The notes under the pieces: model-generated
What the model was told of the DNA's origin: nothing
Seen by the model: only the letters and a program-made list of their open reading frames with translations
Databases searched by the model: none
Part shown: one piece after another, positions 22,771 to 32,189 of the stretch
Layout of the letters: the number at the start of each line of letters is the position of its first letter
Position numbering within the stretch: position 1 is the first letter of the stretch
From: an uncultured Prevotellaceae bacterium
GTDB taxonomy: Bacteria > Bacteroidota > Bacteroidia > Bacteroidales > Bacteroidaceae
Length of the DNA: 64,000 nucleotides
Reading direction: 5' to 3'
Assembly: GCA_902770195.1 (NCBI GenBank)
Contig: CACXSA010000018.1
Location: forward strand, 1 to 64,000
Program-made: the position numbers and the translations under genes

Positions 22771-25227
22771 ATGAAAGTATTAAAATTTGGCGGAACGTCC
22801 GTAGGTTCCGTAAAAAGCATTCTTAGCTTGAAAAACATTGTGGAGGCAGAGGCTCGGACGCAACCTGTCATAGTAGTAGTAAGTGCACTTGGCGGCATTA
22901 CCGACAAGTTGATTGCGACCTCGCAAATGGCTCTCAGGGGTGATGATCGCTGGCGTGATGAATTTGATGCTATGGTTACCCGCCATCATCAGATGATAGA
23001 CACTATCATCACCGACGACAAGAAACGAGTAGATTTATTTAATAAGGTTGACCAGCTTTTCGATCAGTTGAAAAGTATTTATTATGGTGTCTTCCTCATT
23101 CACGACTTAAGCGAGAAGACGCAAGCTGCCATTGTAAGCTATGGCGAGCGCCTGTCGTCGAACATCGTAGCTTCCCTCATCAAGGGTGGCGTTCGCATGA
23201 ACAGCCGTGACTTTATACGTACGGAGCGCAAGAACGGCAAGCACACGCTGGATAGCGAACTGACGGTTCATATGGTCCGTGAGGCTTTCGCTCCCTTCTT
23301 TAGTGACACAGCAACCAGCAACAAAATGGTAGCCGTTGCGCCTGGCTTTATTTCCCGTGACCGTGATACTGGCGAAACCACCAATTTAGGTCGCGGTGGT
23401 TCTGACTATACTGCTGCCATCATTGCGGCTGCATTGGATGCAGAGGTTTTAGAGATTTGGACTGATGTTGACGGCTTCATGACTGCCGACCCTCGTGTCA
23501 TCAAGACTGCATATACCATCAACGAACTATCGTACATCGAGGCTATGGAGCTTTGTAACTTCGGTGCCAAGGTAATCTATCCGCCAACTATCTATCCTGT
23601 CTGTGTCAAGAATATTCCCATCAAGGTGAAGAACACCTTCAACCCCGAACACCCAGGAACTCTGATCAAGGACCATATTGAGAACGATCAAAAGCCGATT
23701 AAGGGTATTTCCTCCATTAAGGGCACGACGCTCATCACGGTGACTGGTCTTTCGATGGTAGGTGTGATTGGCGTGAACCGTCGCATCTTCACCACGCTGG
23801 CCAACAAGGGAATATCAGTATTCATGGTATCACAGGCCTCTTCAGAGAACTCAACCTCTATCGGTGTTCGAGACGAGGATGCGGAGGCAGCTGTTGAGGT
23901 ACTGAACGAACAATTCGCCAAAGAGATAGAGACAGGTGCCATGTTCCCCATGCATGCTGAGAGCGGACTGGCTACTATCGCCATTGTAGGTGAGAATATG
24001 AAGCACACACCTGGTATTGCAGGTAAATTGTTTGGAACGCTGGGCCGTTCGGGTATCTCAGTAATAGCCTGTGCACAAGGTGCCTCCGAGACCAACATTT
24101 CGTTTGTTGTCGATGGGCATTTCCTACGTAAGTCACTCAACGTTCTGCACGATTCGTTCTTCTTGTCAGAGTATAAGGTGCTCAACCTTTTCATCTGTGG
24201 CGTAGGTACTGTGGGAGGTAAACTTATCGAACAGATACGCTCTCAATACGAAGAACTAATGCAACGTAACGGTCTAAAGCTCAATGTTGTAGGTATTGCA
24301 TCCTCAAAGAAATATTTACTCGATCGTGATGGCATTGACCTCTCCACCTATAAGGAACAGTTGAGCAATGCTCCCCTACCAGAACAGAAGCTGGGCGATG
24401 CCATTATTCAGATGAACATCTTCAATTCCGTTTTTGTGGATTGCACGGCAAGCAAGGATATTGCAGGGTTGTATCAAACTTTCCTGGAGCACAACATCAG
24501 CGTCATTGCAGCAAACAAGTTAGCCGCTTCAAGCGATTACGACAACTATATCAAGCTGAAGAAGACCGCTCGCAACCGAGGTGTATGGTTCCGCTATGAA
24601 ACCAACGTAGGCGCAGGACTACCTATTATCGGTACTATCAACGACCTTCGCAACTCTGGCGACAAAATCCTGAAGATTGAGGCCGTGCTCTCGGGAACAT
24701 TGAACTTCATCTTCAACGAGCTCAGCGCCTCTGTACCCTTCTCTGAAACGGTTCGCCGCGCCAAGGAACAAGGCTATTCCGAACCTGACCCACGTATAGA
24801 CCTTAGCGGAACTGACGTTATCCGAAAACTGGTGATTCTAACTCGAGAAGCAGGCTACAAAGTAGAACAGCAAGACGTAGAGAAACACCTCTTTGTGCCC
24901 GACGACTATTTCATGGGATCTGTAGATGACTTCTGGGCTAAGTTGCCAGCACTGGATGCCGACTTTGAGAAACGCCGTCAACAACTGGAGACCGAAGGTA
25001 AGCGTTGGCGCTTTGTTGCCACGATGGAGCATGGAAAGACCAATGTCGCCTTGAAAGAAGTGGACAATAATCATCCCTTCTACAATTTGGAAGGCTCCAA
25101 CAACATCGTGCTTCTTACCACCGAACGCTATAAAGAGTACCCCATGCAGATTCAAGGCTATGGCGCAGGCGCCTCTGTTACGGCTGCCGGAGTGTTTGCC
25201 AATATCATGTCAATAGCCAACATCTAG
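22771..25227 (+). CDS. thrA: Bifunctional aspartate kinase / homoserine dehydrogenase
   Basis: An 818-residue fusion. The aspartate kinase domain starts MKVLKFGGTSVGS and includes GRGGSDYTA and two ACT-type regulatory segments (about 310-460: ITVTGLSMVGVIG, IAIVGENM). The homoserine dehydrogenase domain starts near residue 470 with the Rossmann motif FICGVGTVGGKL and includes ANKLAAS, GAGLPIIGTINDL and the substrate segment SGTLNFIFNEL. It catalyses the first and third steps of threonine/methionine synthesis from aspartate, and the ACT domains imply feedback by threonine. It is followed by a homoserine-kinase candidate and threonine synthase in one operon. Confidence 0.96.
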   Translation: MKVLKFGGTSVGSVKSILSLKNIVEAEARTQPVIVVVSALGGITDKLIATSQMALRGDDRWRDEFDAMVTRHHQMIDTIITDDKKRVDLFNKVDQLFDQLKSIYYGVFLIHDLSEKTQAAIVSYGERLSSNIVASLIKGGVRMNSRDFIRTERKNGKHTLDSELTVHMVREAFAPFFSDTATSNKMVAVAPGFISRDRDTGETTNLGRGGSDYTAAIIAAALDAEVLEIWTDVDGFMTADPRVIKTAYTINELSYIEAMELCNFGAKVIYPPTIYPVCVKNIPIKVKNTFNPEHPGTLIKDHIENDQKPIKGISSIKGTTLITVTGLSMVGVIGVNRRIFTTLANKGISVFMVSQASSENSTSIGVRDEDAEAAVEVLNEQFAKEIETGAMFPMHAESGLATIAIVGENMKHTPGIAGKLFGTLGRSGISVIACAQGASETNISFVVDGHFLRKSLNVLHDSFFLSEYKVLNLFICGVGTVGGKLIEQIRSQYEELMQRNGLKLNVVGIASSKKYLLDRDGIDLSTYKEQLSNAPLPEQKLGDAIIQMNIFNSVFVDCTASKDIAGLYQTFLEHNISVIAANKLAASSDYDNYIKLKKTARNRGVWFRYETNVGAGLPIIGTINDLRNSGDKILKIEAVLSGTLNFIFNELSASVPFSETVRRAKEQGYSEPDPRIDLSGTDVIRKLVILTREAGYKVEQQDVEKHLFVPDDYFMGSVDDFWAKLPALDADFEKRRQQLETEGKRWRFVATMEHGKTNVALKEVDNNHPFYNLEGSNNIVLLTTERYKEYPMQIQGYGAGASVTAAGVFANIMSIANI

Positions 25228-25239
25228 AAGAAGCGTCTT

Positions 25240-26544
25240 ATGAAGCATATAATTATTTTGGGAGACGGAATGGCAGACCACAAGGTGGCTAGCCTTGGTA
25301 ACAAGACCCTTTTGCAATATGCACGTCCGGAATATATGAATCTGTTAGCTAGAGAAGGACGAACGGGACGACTAATAACCGTCCCAGAAGGCTTCCCTCC
25401 TGGTTCCGAGGTTGCCAACACAGCTATTCTCGGCTACGACCTCAATCAGGTTTACGAAGGACGCGGTCCTCTGGAGGCAGCCTCCATCGGCTATGAAATG
25501 GCAGACGACGATTTTGCCATCCGTTGTAACATCATCACGCTGGAGGACGGCAAAATTATCACCCACAATGGGGGAAACCTGGAAACTGCTGATGCCGACG
25601 TGTTAATAAAATACCTGAACGAGAAACTTGCTAAACCCATCAATGAACGGGAAAGGCTACGGGTAGGCGCGCCAGCGGGAATGGGATGTGAACGCGTGAA
25701 GTTCATTACAGGCATACAGTATCGTCACCTTTTAATAATAAAGGGAGGCAATAAGCACATCACATGCTATCCTCCACACGACCATCCTAACGAACCCTGG
25801 CGTTCCCTGTTGGTCATCCCTGAAACGGATTACGTGAGCGATACTATCGCTGACGACAACCGTCTTACTCCTCAGCAAACAGCCGACTTACTGAACTACC
25901 TGATTATCAGTTCACAGGAACTACTAGCCAACCATCCTTATAATTTGGCTAAGGCCGCCAAAGGGGAGCGTCAAGCCAACAGCGTATGGCCTTGGAGCGG
26001 TGGTTATCGTCCTTCTATGAAGACACTGATGCAGCAATATCCCAATATCAAAAGTGGAGCCGTCATCTCTGCCGTTGACCTGATTCAGGGCATTGGCAAA
26101 TATGCTGGTCTTCGCATCATCAAGGTGCCTGGTGCTACTGGACTGGCCAATACCAACTACGAAGGCAAGGCCCAGGCAGCTATTGAAGCCCTGAAGCAGG
26201 ACGATTTCGTCTTCGTACATGTAGAGGCTACTGACGAAGCGGGTCACGATGGCGACACCGACCTAAAGCTGAAAGCCATCGATTATCTGGACAAACGGCT
26301 CATCAAACCCATTTTGGAAACTATCAAAAAAATGGATGAGCCTGTCTGTATCGCCATATTGCCCGACCACCCTACTCCCGTCGAACTTCGCATCCACGTC
26401 AACGAGCCCGTACCTTTCATTATCTGGTATTCAGGCATTACCCCCGATGACGTGCAATACTACGATGAGGAATCCTGTGTAAGCGGAGGCTATGGACTCT
26501 TGCGACTGAATGAATTTATGAACGAACTCATGAAAATTAATTAA
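25240..26544 (+). CDS. ApgM-like phosphomutase family protein, proposed homoserine kinase
   Basis: A 434-residue member of the alkaline-phosphatase superfamily related to archaeal cofactor-independent phosphoglycerate mutase. Motifs are ILGDGMADHK at the N-terminus (metal Asp9), NTAILGYDL (the Asn/Thr active-site region), VHVEATDEAGHDGD and LPDHPTPV (metal ligands). Bacteroidetes threonine operons carry this gene between thrA and thrC where other bacteria have thrB. The family subgroup is therefore annotated as a proposed homoserine kinase (TIGR02535). The operon here has exactly that arrangement, with 12- and 4-base gaps. Phosphoglycerate mutase activity is the alternative. Confidence 0.85.
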   Translation: MKHIIILGDGMADHKVASLGNKTLLQYARPEYMNLLAREGRTGRLITVPEGFPPGSEVANTAILGYDLNQVYEGRGPLEAASIGYEMADDDFAIRCNIITLEDGKIITHNGGNLETADADVLIKYLNEKLAKPINERERLRVGAPAGMGCERVKFITGIQYRHLLIIKGGNKHITCYPPHDHPNEPWRSLLVIPETDYVSDTIADDNRLTPQQTADLLNYLIISSQELLANHPYNLAKAAKGERQANSVWPWSGGYRPSMKTLMQQYPNIKSGAVISAVDLIQGIGKYAGLRIIKVPGATGLANTNYEGKAQAAIEALKQDDFVFVHVEATDEAGHDGDTDLKLKAIDYLDKRLIKPILETIKKMDEPVCIAILPDHPTPVELRIHVNEPVPFIIWYSGITPDDVQYYDEESCVSGGYGLLRLNEFMNELMKIN

Positions 26545-26548
26545 GGAT

Positions 26549-27859
26549 ATGAATTATTATAGCACAAACGGAAATGCACCGCTTGCCAGTTTGGAGAAAG
26601 CGGTGGTGAAAGGATTGGCAGAAGACCGCGGACTCTATATGCCAGAACGTATTGAGAAATTACCCAAGGCTTTCTTTGAGGACATCAGCAGCATGTCGTT
26701 TCAGGACATCGCCTACAACGTTGCTAGCAATTTCTTTGGTGAGGACGTTGATGAGGACGCCTTGCAGGATATCGTGTACGATACTCTAAGCTTTGACTGC
26801 CCCGTGGTGAAGGTGACGGATAACATCTACACCTTAGAACTGTTTCACGGACCTACCCTCGCCTTCAAGGACGTAGGAGCCAGGTTTATGGCACGACTGC
26901 TTGGTTATTTCTTGCGCCGGAAGTCCTCTGGAAAGACTGTAAACGTACTAGTGGCGACCAGTGGCGATACCGGATCGGCTGTTGCCAACGGATTCTTGGG
27001 CGTAGAGGGCATCCACGTATATGTACTCTACCCAAAAGGCAAAGTGAGCCCCATTCAGGAGTGCCAATTTACGACACTGGGCAAGAACATTACAGCCATC
27101 GAGGTGGATGGTGTGTTCGACGACTGTCAGACACTGGTGAAGTCTGCCTTCATGGACAAGGAACTGAACAATCACATGATGCTGACATCGGCTAATTCCA
27201 TTAATGTGGCACGCTTCCTGCCTCAAGCATTCTATTATTTCAATGCGTATGCCCGTCTGTCCACTCAATTATCAACATCGAACTCAGATCTCGTCATGTG
27301 CGTCCCCTCTGGAAACTTTGGCAACATCTGCGCAGCCCTGTTCGGGCATGAAATGGGACTGCCCATCAAGCGATTCATTGCTGCCAACAATGCCAACGAT
27401 GTATTCTATAACTATCTGCAGACAGGGAAATACGAGCCCAGGCCAAGCATCCAGACATTGGCTAATGCAATGGACGTAGGGGACCCCTCTAACTTCGCAC
27501 GCATATACGACCTGTACGGTAAGTCACACGAGCGCATCAGCACACTCATCAGTGGTGCTAAATACCAAGACGAACAGATAGCAGAGACTATGCGCCAATG
27601 CTATAGCGAAACCGGCTATATACTTGACCCTCATGGTGCTTGTGGATACAGGGCACTACAAGAAGGATTGAAAGATGGCGAGATTGGCGTATTCTGTGAA
27701 ACGGCTCATCCAGCCAAGTTCAAGGAGAAAGTTGATGACATTTTAGGCATTGACATTGAGATTCCCGCCCGCCTGAAAGCCTTCATGGAAGGTGAAAAGC
27801 AAAGCGTGGAGATGACCAAGGACTTTACTGATTTCAAGCGTTTCCTGATGCAGCAATAG
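26549..27859 (+). CDS. thrC: Threonine synthase
   Basis: A 436-residue PLP enzyme of fold type II that turns O-phosphohomoserine into threonine. Conserved features are N-terminal MNYYSTNG.A, the PLP-binding Lys107 in PTLAFKDVGARF, ATSGDTGSAVANGF (phosphate-binding), VPSGNFGNICA and CETAHPAKF. It has the length of the long bacterial/yeast-type enzyme. It is the third and last gene of the threonine operon. A short Ser/Thr/Gln stretch (LSTQLSTSN) at about 27257-27285 looks like a low-complexity insertion. Confidence 0.95.
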   Translation: MNYYSTNGNAPLASLEKAVVKGLAEDRGLYMPERIEKLPKAFFEDISSMSFQDIAYNVASNFFGEDVDEDALQDIVYDTLSFDCPVVKVTDNIYTLELFHGPTLAFKDVGARFMARLLGYFLRRKSSGKTVNVLVATSGDTGSAVANGFLGVEGIHVYVLYPKGKVSPIQECQFTTLGKNITAIEVDGVFDDCQTLVKSAFMDKELNNHMMLTSANSINVARFLPQAFYYFNAYARLSTQLSTSNSDLVMCVPSGNFGNICAALFGHEMGLPIKRFIAANNANDVFYNYLQTGKYEPRPSIQTLANAMDVGDPSNFARIYDLYGKSHERISTLISGAKYQDEQIAETMRQCYSETGYILDPHGACGYRALQEGLKDGEIGVFCETAHPAKFKEKVDDILGIDIEIPARLKAFMEGEKQSVEMTKDFTDFKRFLMQQ

Positions 27860-27924
27860 AAAAATTTCGCAAACGTTAACGTGTTAATTTTGTGAAAAGT
27901 GACACTCTTTACAAAAATAACAAC

Positions 27925-27932
27925 TAACTTTG
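27925..27932 (+). promoter_or_regulatory. Tagaturonate reductase promoter -7 element
   Basis: TAACTTTG matches TAnnTTTG and lies 43 bases before the chosen ATG at 27975. The longer in-frame start at 27930 would overlap it, which supports 27975. No TTTG at 19-21 bases is evident. Confidence 0.6.
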
Positions 27933-27974
27933 CAACTGAAAAAACAAACTATTACAAAAATACAAATTAAAAGT

Positions 27975-29417
27975 ATGTTGAAACCGTTAAACAAAAATTT
28001 CGCTCCTAAGAGCGTAATGCCTGAAAAAGTGATTCAGTTTGGTGAAGGTAACTTCCTTCGCGCGTTTGTTGATTGGATTATCTGGAACATGGACCAGAAG
28101 ACCAATTTCAATGGCTCTGTAGTTGTTGTTCAGCCCATCGACAAAGGCATGGCAGAATGGCTCAACGGCCAGGATTGCCTGTATCACGTAAACCTGCAAG
28201 GTCGTGAGAACGGAAAGCCCGTAAATACGTTGGAGCGTATTGACGTGATTAGCCGCGCCCTCAACCCCTACTCTCAGAACGATGCTTTCATGGCTTTGGC
28301 CGATCAGCCTGAGATTCGTTTTGTTATTTCTAACACTACTGAGGCTGGTATCGCCTTCGATCCTAGCTGCAAACTGGAGGACAAACCTGCTTCAAGTTAT
28401 CCCGGAAAATTGGTTCAGCTGCTTTATCGTCGTTTCCAGACCTTCAACGGTGATCCTACAAAGGGCTTGATTATCTTCCCATGTGAACTCATCTTCCTGA
28501 ATGGTCATGTGCTGAAAGATTGCATCAACAAGTATATCGAACTGTGGCAGTTGCCTGCAGACTTCAAGAAGTGGTTCGACGAGTGCTGCGGTGTTTATGC
28601 TACGCTGGTTGACCGTATCGTACCCGGATTCCCCCGCAAGGAGATTGCCCAGATTCAGGAGAAAGTGGGCTATCGCGACAACTTGGTTGTACAGGCAGAA
28701 AACTTCCACCTGTGGGTTATTGAGGCTCCCAAGGAGGTTGCCAACGAGTTCCCTGCAGACAAAGCTGGATTGCACGTGCTGTTCGTTCCTTCAGAGGAGC
28801 CGTACCACAAGCGTAAGGTTACCTTGTTGAATGGCCCGCACACCGTACTGAGCCCTGTTGCCTTCCTGAGCGGTGTTAACATTGTTCGTGATGCATGTAA
28901 CCACGAGGTTATATCAAAGTATATCCACAAGGTACAGTTCGACGAGCTCATGCAGACCCTCGATTTGCCAATGGAAGAACTGGAGAAATTCGCTGGCGAC
29001 GTACTGGAGCGCTTCGACAATCCATTCGTAGATCATCAGGTTACTAGCATCATGCTGAACTCATTCCCCAAGTTCCAGGCTCGCGACCTGCCCGGCGTAA
29101 AGACGTTCTTGGAGCGCAAGGGCGAACTGCCTAAGGGTCTGGTATTCGGTTTGGCTGCCATCATTACCTATTACAAGGGTGGAAAGCGTGCCGATGGCGT
29201 GGAGATTGTTCCTAACGACGACCAGAAGATTATGGACTTGTTGAAGGACCTTTGGGCTACCGGCGACACTCAGAAGGTAGCTGACGGTGTACTAGGTGCT
29301 GAGTTCATCTGGCAGGAAGACTTGAACAAGATTCAAGGTCTGAACACGATGGTTAAGCAATTCCTCGACCTGATTCAGGACAAGGGCATGCTGGAAGCTG
29401 TCAAGACCATTCTGTAA
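27975..29417 (+). CDS. uxaB: Tagaturonate reductase (altronate oxidoreductase)
   Basis: A 480-residue member of the mannitol/altronate dehydrogenase family (polyol long-chain dehydrogenase). Visible are VIQFGEGNFLRAFVDWII (nucleotide-binding N-terminus), FVISNTTEAGI (typical of UxaB), NGHVLKDCI, DRIVPGFP, and the catalytic Lys region RKVTLLNGPHTVLSPVAFLSG. UxaB interconverts D-tagaturonate and D-altronate in uronate catabolism. Here it could also receive tagaturonate made by the L-galactose genes 8 kb upstream. It is monocistronic with its own promoter element and a strong terminator. Confidence 0.92.
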   Translation: MLKPLNKNFAPKSVMPEKVIQFGEGNFLRAFVDWIIWNMDQKTNFNGSVVVVQPIDKGMAEWLNGQDCLYHVNLQGRENGKPVNTLERIDVISRALNPYSQNDAFMALADQPEIRFVISNTTEAGIAFDPSCKLEDKPASSYPGKLVQLLYRRFQTFNGDPTKGLIIFPCELIFLNGHVLKDCINKYIELWQLPADFKKWFDECCGVYATLVDRIVPGFPRKEIAQIQEKVGYRDNLVVQAENFHLWVIEAPKEVANEFPADKAGLHVLFVPSEEPYHKRKVTLLNGPHTVLSPVAFLSGVNIVRDACNHEVISKYIHKVQFDELMQTLDLPMEELEKFAGDVLERFDNPFVDHQVTSIMLNSFPKFQARDLPGVKTFLERKGELPKGLVFGLAAIITYYKGGKRADGVEIVPNDDQKIMDLLKDLWATGDTQKVADGVLGAEFIWQEDLNKIQGLNTMVKQFLDLIQDKGMLEAVKTIL

Positions 29418-29442
29418 TCAGTCATATTACGAATACTATTTG

Positions 29443-29474
29443 CGGAGAGTACTACACGTACTCTCCGTTTTTTG
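29443..29474 (+). terminator. Terminator after uxaB
   Basis: CGGAGAGTAC-tacac-GTACTCTCCG, a perfect 10-bp stem, followed by TTTTTTG. It lies 25 bases after the stop codon. Confidence 0.92.
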
Positions 29475-29552
29475 TTATGTATCTTTTACTTCTTTTTTCG
29501 TTACTTATTATATAATTATTGTGAAAAACCGCAATTATATAGATTTTTTTTG

Positions 29553-29560
29553 TAAATTTG
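29553..29560 (+). promoter_or_regulatory. Transketolase promoter -7 element (TAAATTTG)
   Basis: TAAATTTG matches TAnnTTTG 60 bases before the ATG at 29621. A frame extending upstream to 29558 overlaps the element and is therefore unlikely to be translated. Confidence 0.55.
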
Positions 29561-29620
29561 CAAAACATTTTGAACTCGAACTATCAAATATCTAACAAAT
29601 ACATTATTAATTATTTAGTT

Positions 29621-31636
29621 ATGAAGAACGACAACAAAATCATGAATCGTGCAGCGGACAACATCCGTATCCTCGCTGCTTCGATGGTTGAGAAAGCTAA
29701 GTCTGGTCACCCAGGCGGTGCTATGGGTGGTGCAGATTTCATTAACACCCTTTACAGTGAATTCCTTGTTTACGACCCAGAGAATCCCGCTTGGGAGGGT
29801 CGCGACCGCTTCTTCCTCGACCCTGGTCACATGGCACCGATGCTCTACAGCCAGCTTGCCCTGATTGGTAAGTTCTCCTTGGAAGATTTGAAGAACCTGC
29901 GTCAGTGGGGCTCTGTTACTCCCGGTCACCCCGAGCGCGAAATTGCCCGTGGCATTGAGAACACGTCTGGTCCTCTGGGACAGGGACACTGCTTCGCCGT
30001 AGGTGCCGCTATTGCCGCCAAATTCTTGAAGGCTCGTCTGGGCAACGTGATGAACCAGACCATCTATGCATACATCTCTGACGGTGGTGTGCAGGAGGAG
30101 ATTTCACAGGGTGCAGGCCGTATTGCTGGTAATCTGGGACTTGACAACCTTATCATGTTCTACGATGCTAACGATATCCAGCTTTCTACCAAGACTGAAG
30201 TGGTTACCAGCGAGGATACCGCTAAGAAATACGAGGCTTGGGGCTGGTTCGTACAGAAGATTAACGGAAACGACGTTGATCAGATTCGCGAGGCTATCAA
30301 GAAGGCTCAGGCAGAAAAAGAACGTCCTTCACTCATCATCGGTCACTGCGTAATGGGTAAGGGTGCACGTAAGGCTGACAACAGTTCTTACGAGAGCAAC
30401 TGCGCTACTCACGGTGCTCCTCTTGGTGGCGATGCTTACATCAACACCATGAAGAACCTGGGTGCAGATCCTGAGAACCCATTCCAAATCTTCCCAGAGG
30501 TTCAGGAGTTGTATGCTAAGCGCGCTGAGGAACTGAAGAAAATCGTTGCAGAGCGCTACGCTGAGAAAGCAGAGTGGGCTAAGGGACATCCCGAGCAGGC
30601 CAAGCAACTGGAGGAGTGGTTCAGCGGCAAGGCTCCAAAGATTGACTGGAGTAAGGTAGAGCAGAAAGCTGGTTCAGCTACTCGTAGCGCCAGCGCAGCC
30701 GTTCTCGGTCAGTTGGCAGAGCAGGTGCCCAACATGATTTGTGCTTCTGCTGACCTTTCTAATTCTGATAATACTAATGGCTTCCTGAAGAAGACCCACG
30801 ACCTGGTTCGCGGTGACTTCAGCGGTGCCTTCTTCCAGGCAGGAGTTGCCGAGCTAACGATGGCTTGCTGTTGCATTGGTATGGCTCTTCACGGTGGTGT
30901 GATTCCCGCATGCGGAACCTTCTTCGTATTCTCTGACTACATGAAGCCTGCCGTTCGTATGGCTGCCCTGATGGAGCTGCCTGTGAAGTTCATCTGGACC
31001 CACGATGCCTTCCGTGTTGGTGAGGACGGTCCTACCCACGAGCCTGTAGAGCAGGAGGCACAGATTCGTCTGATGGAGAAATTGAAGAACCACCACGGCA
31101 AGAACTCTGTATTGGTGGTTCGTCCTGCCGATGCTGAGGAGACCACTGTCTGCTGGCGCATGGCTATGGAAAATGTCGATACCCCGACTGCTCTCATCTT
31201 CTCTCGTCAGAACATCGAGATGCTGCCTGAAGGCAACGACTACAATCAGGCTACCAAGGGTGCTTACGTTGTAGCAGGCTCTGACGAGAACTACGATGTC
31301 ATCCTGTTGGCTTCTGGTTCAGAGGTTAGCACGCTGGAAGCTGGTGCCAAACTGCTTCGTGAGGACGGCGTGAAGGTTCGCATCGTCAGCGTTCCTTCTG
31401 AGGGCCTGTTCCGCAGCCAGAGCAAGGAGTATCAGCAGAGCGTACTGCCCTGTGGCAAGAAGAAGTTCGGTCTCACCGCCGGTCTGCCTGTCAACCTCGA
31501 AGGTCTGGTAGGTGCCGACGGCTGCGTCTGGGGTCTTGAGAGCTTCGGTTTCTCTGCTCCTTACAAAGTGCTCGACGAGAAACTGGGCTTCACCGGTCAG
31601 AATGTTTACGAACAGGTGAAGAAGTTACTTGCATAA
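29621..31636 (+). CDS. tkt: Transketolase
   Basis: A 671-residue thiamin-diphosphate enzyme of the non-oxidative pentose phosphate pathway. Motifs are SGHPGGAMGGADF (donor-substrate His), ENTSGPLGQGHCFAVGAA, ISDGGVQEEISQGAGRIAGN (the GDG-type ThDP-Mg site, here SDGG), DANDIQLST, ADLSNSDNTNG, GVAELTMA (catalytic Glu), THDAFRVGEDGPTHEPVEQ and SRQNIEML. Length is normal. The next gene, 33 bases on, is ribose-5-phosphate isomerase B, so the two pentose-phosphate enzymes probably form one operon. Confidence 0.96.
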   Translation: MKNDNKIMNRAADNIRILAASMVEKAKSGHPGGAMGGADFINTLYSEFLVYDPENPAWEGRDRFFLDPGHMAPMLYSQLALIGKFSLEDLKNLRQWGSVTPGHPEREIARGIENTSGPLGQGHCFAVGAAIAAKFLKARLGNVMNQTIYAYISDGGVQEEISQGAGRIAGNLGLDNLIMFYDANDIQLSTKTEVVTSEDTAKKYEAWGWFVQKINGNDVDQIREAIKKAQAEKERPSLIIGHCVMGKGARKADNSSYESNCATHGAPLGGDAYINTMKNLGADPENPFQIFPEVQELYAKRAEELKKIVAERYAEKAEWAKGHPEQAKQLEEWFSGKAPKIDWSKVEQKAGSATRSASAAVLGQLAEQVPNMICASADLSNSDNTNGFLKKTHDLVRGDFSGAFFQAGVAELTMACCCIGMALHGGVIPACGTFFVFSDYMKPAVRMAALMELPVKFIWTHDAFRVGEDGPTHEPVEQEAQIRLMEKLKNHHGKNSVLVVRPADAEETTVCWRMAMENVDTPTALIFSRQNIEMLPEGNDYNQATKGAYVVAGSDENYDVILLASGSEVSTLEAGAKLLREDGVKVRIVSVPSEGLFRSQSKEYQQSVLPCGKKKFGLTAGLPVNLEGLVGADGCVWGLESFGFSAPYKVLDEKLGFTGQNVYEQVKKLLA

Positions 31637-31669
31637 TTAAGTATTTAATCTTTAAGATTTATATTATAC

Positions 31670-32110
31670 ATGGATATTAAGACAGTTGGTGTAGCCTGTG
31701 ATCACGCAGGCTACCCTTTAAAGAAGTTCGTTCTCCAGTATTTGGAGGAGAAAGGTTATCCCTATAAGGACTATGGCACATGGAGTGATGCTTCAGTAGA
31801 TTATCCTGACTTTGGACATGCACTGGCCGAAGGAATCGAGAGCGGCGAGGTATATCCTGGCATAGCTATCTGTGGCAGCGGCGAGGGAATATCCATCACG
31901 CTGAATAAGCATCAGCAGGTACGCGCAGGTTTGTGCTGGATTCCCGAGATTGCACATCTTATCCGTCAGCACAACGATGCCAATGTACTTGTGATGCCTG
32001 GTCGGTTCATCGACAACAATATGGCGCGTAAGATTATGGATGAATTCTTTACTGCCACTTTCGAAGGTGGACGCCACCAGAAACGTGTTGACAAGATTGC
32101 TATAAAATAA
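31670..32110 (+). CDS. rpiB: Ribose-5-phosphate isomerase B
   Basis: A 146-residue RpiB/LacAB family sugar-phosphate isomerase. It begins VGVACDHAGYPLKKF (Asp11-His12 bind substrate), has DYGTWSD....YPDFG and the active-site IAICGSGEGISI (Cys68, the usual proton-abstracting base), and ends with AHLIRQHNDANVLVMPGRF. It interconverts ribose 5-phosphate and ribulose 5-phosphate, supplying transketolase encoded just upstream. Confidence 0.95.
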   Translation: MDIKTVGVACDHAGYPLKKFVLQYLEEKGYPYKDYGTWSDASVDYPDFGHALAEGIESGEVYPGIAICGSGEGISITLNKHQQVRAGLCWIPEIAHLIRQHNDANVLVMPGRFIDNNMARKIMDEFFTATFEGGRHQKRVDKIAIK

Positions 32111-32172
32111 CTTAAATAGGTTATTTTTAAAAATAATTGGGGTGTAAGGATTTACATCTCAATTATTTTTTT

Positions 32173-32180
32173 TACCTTTG
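32173..32180 (+). promoter_or_regulatory. Promoter -7 element of the LolA-like gene (TACCTTTG)
   Basis: TACCTTTG lies only 9 bases before the ATG at 32190, so transcription would begin within a few bases of the start codon. This favours ATG 32190 over the upstream frame at 32178. Confidence 0.55.
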
Positions 32181-32189
32181 CACTCCGTT

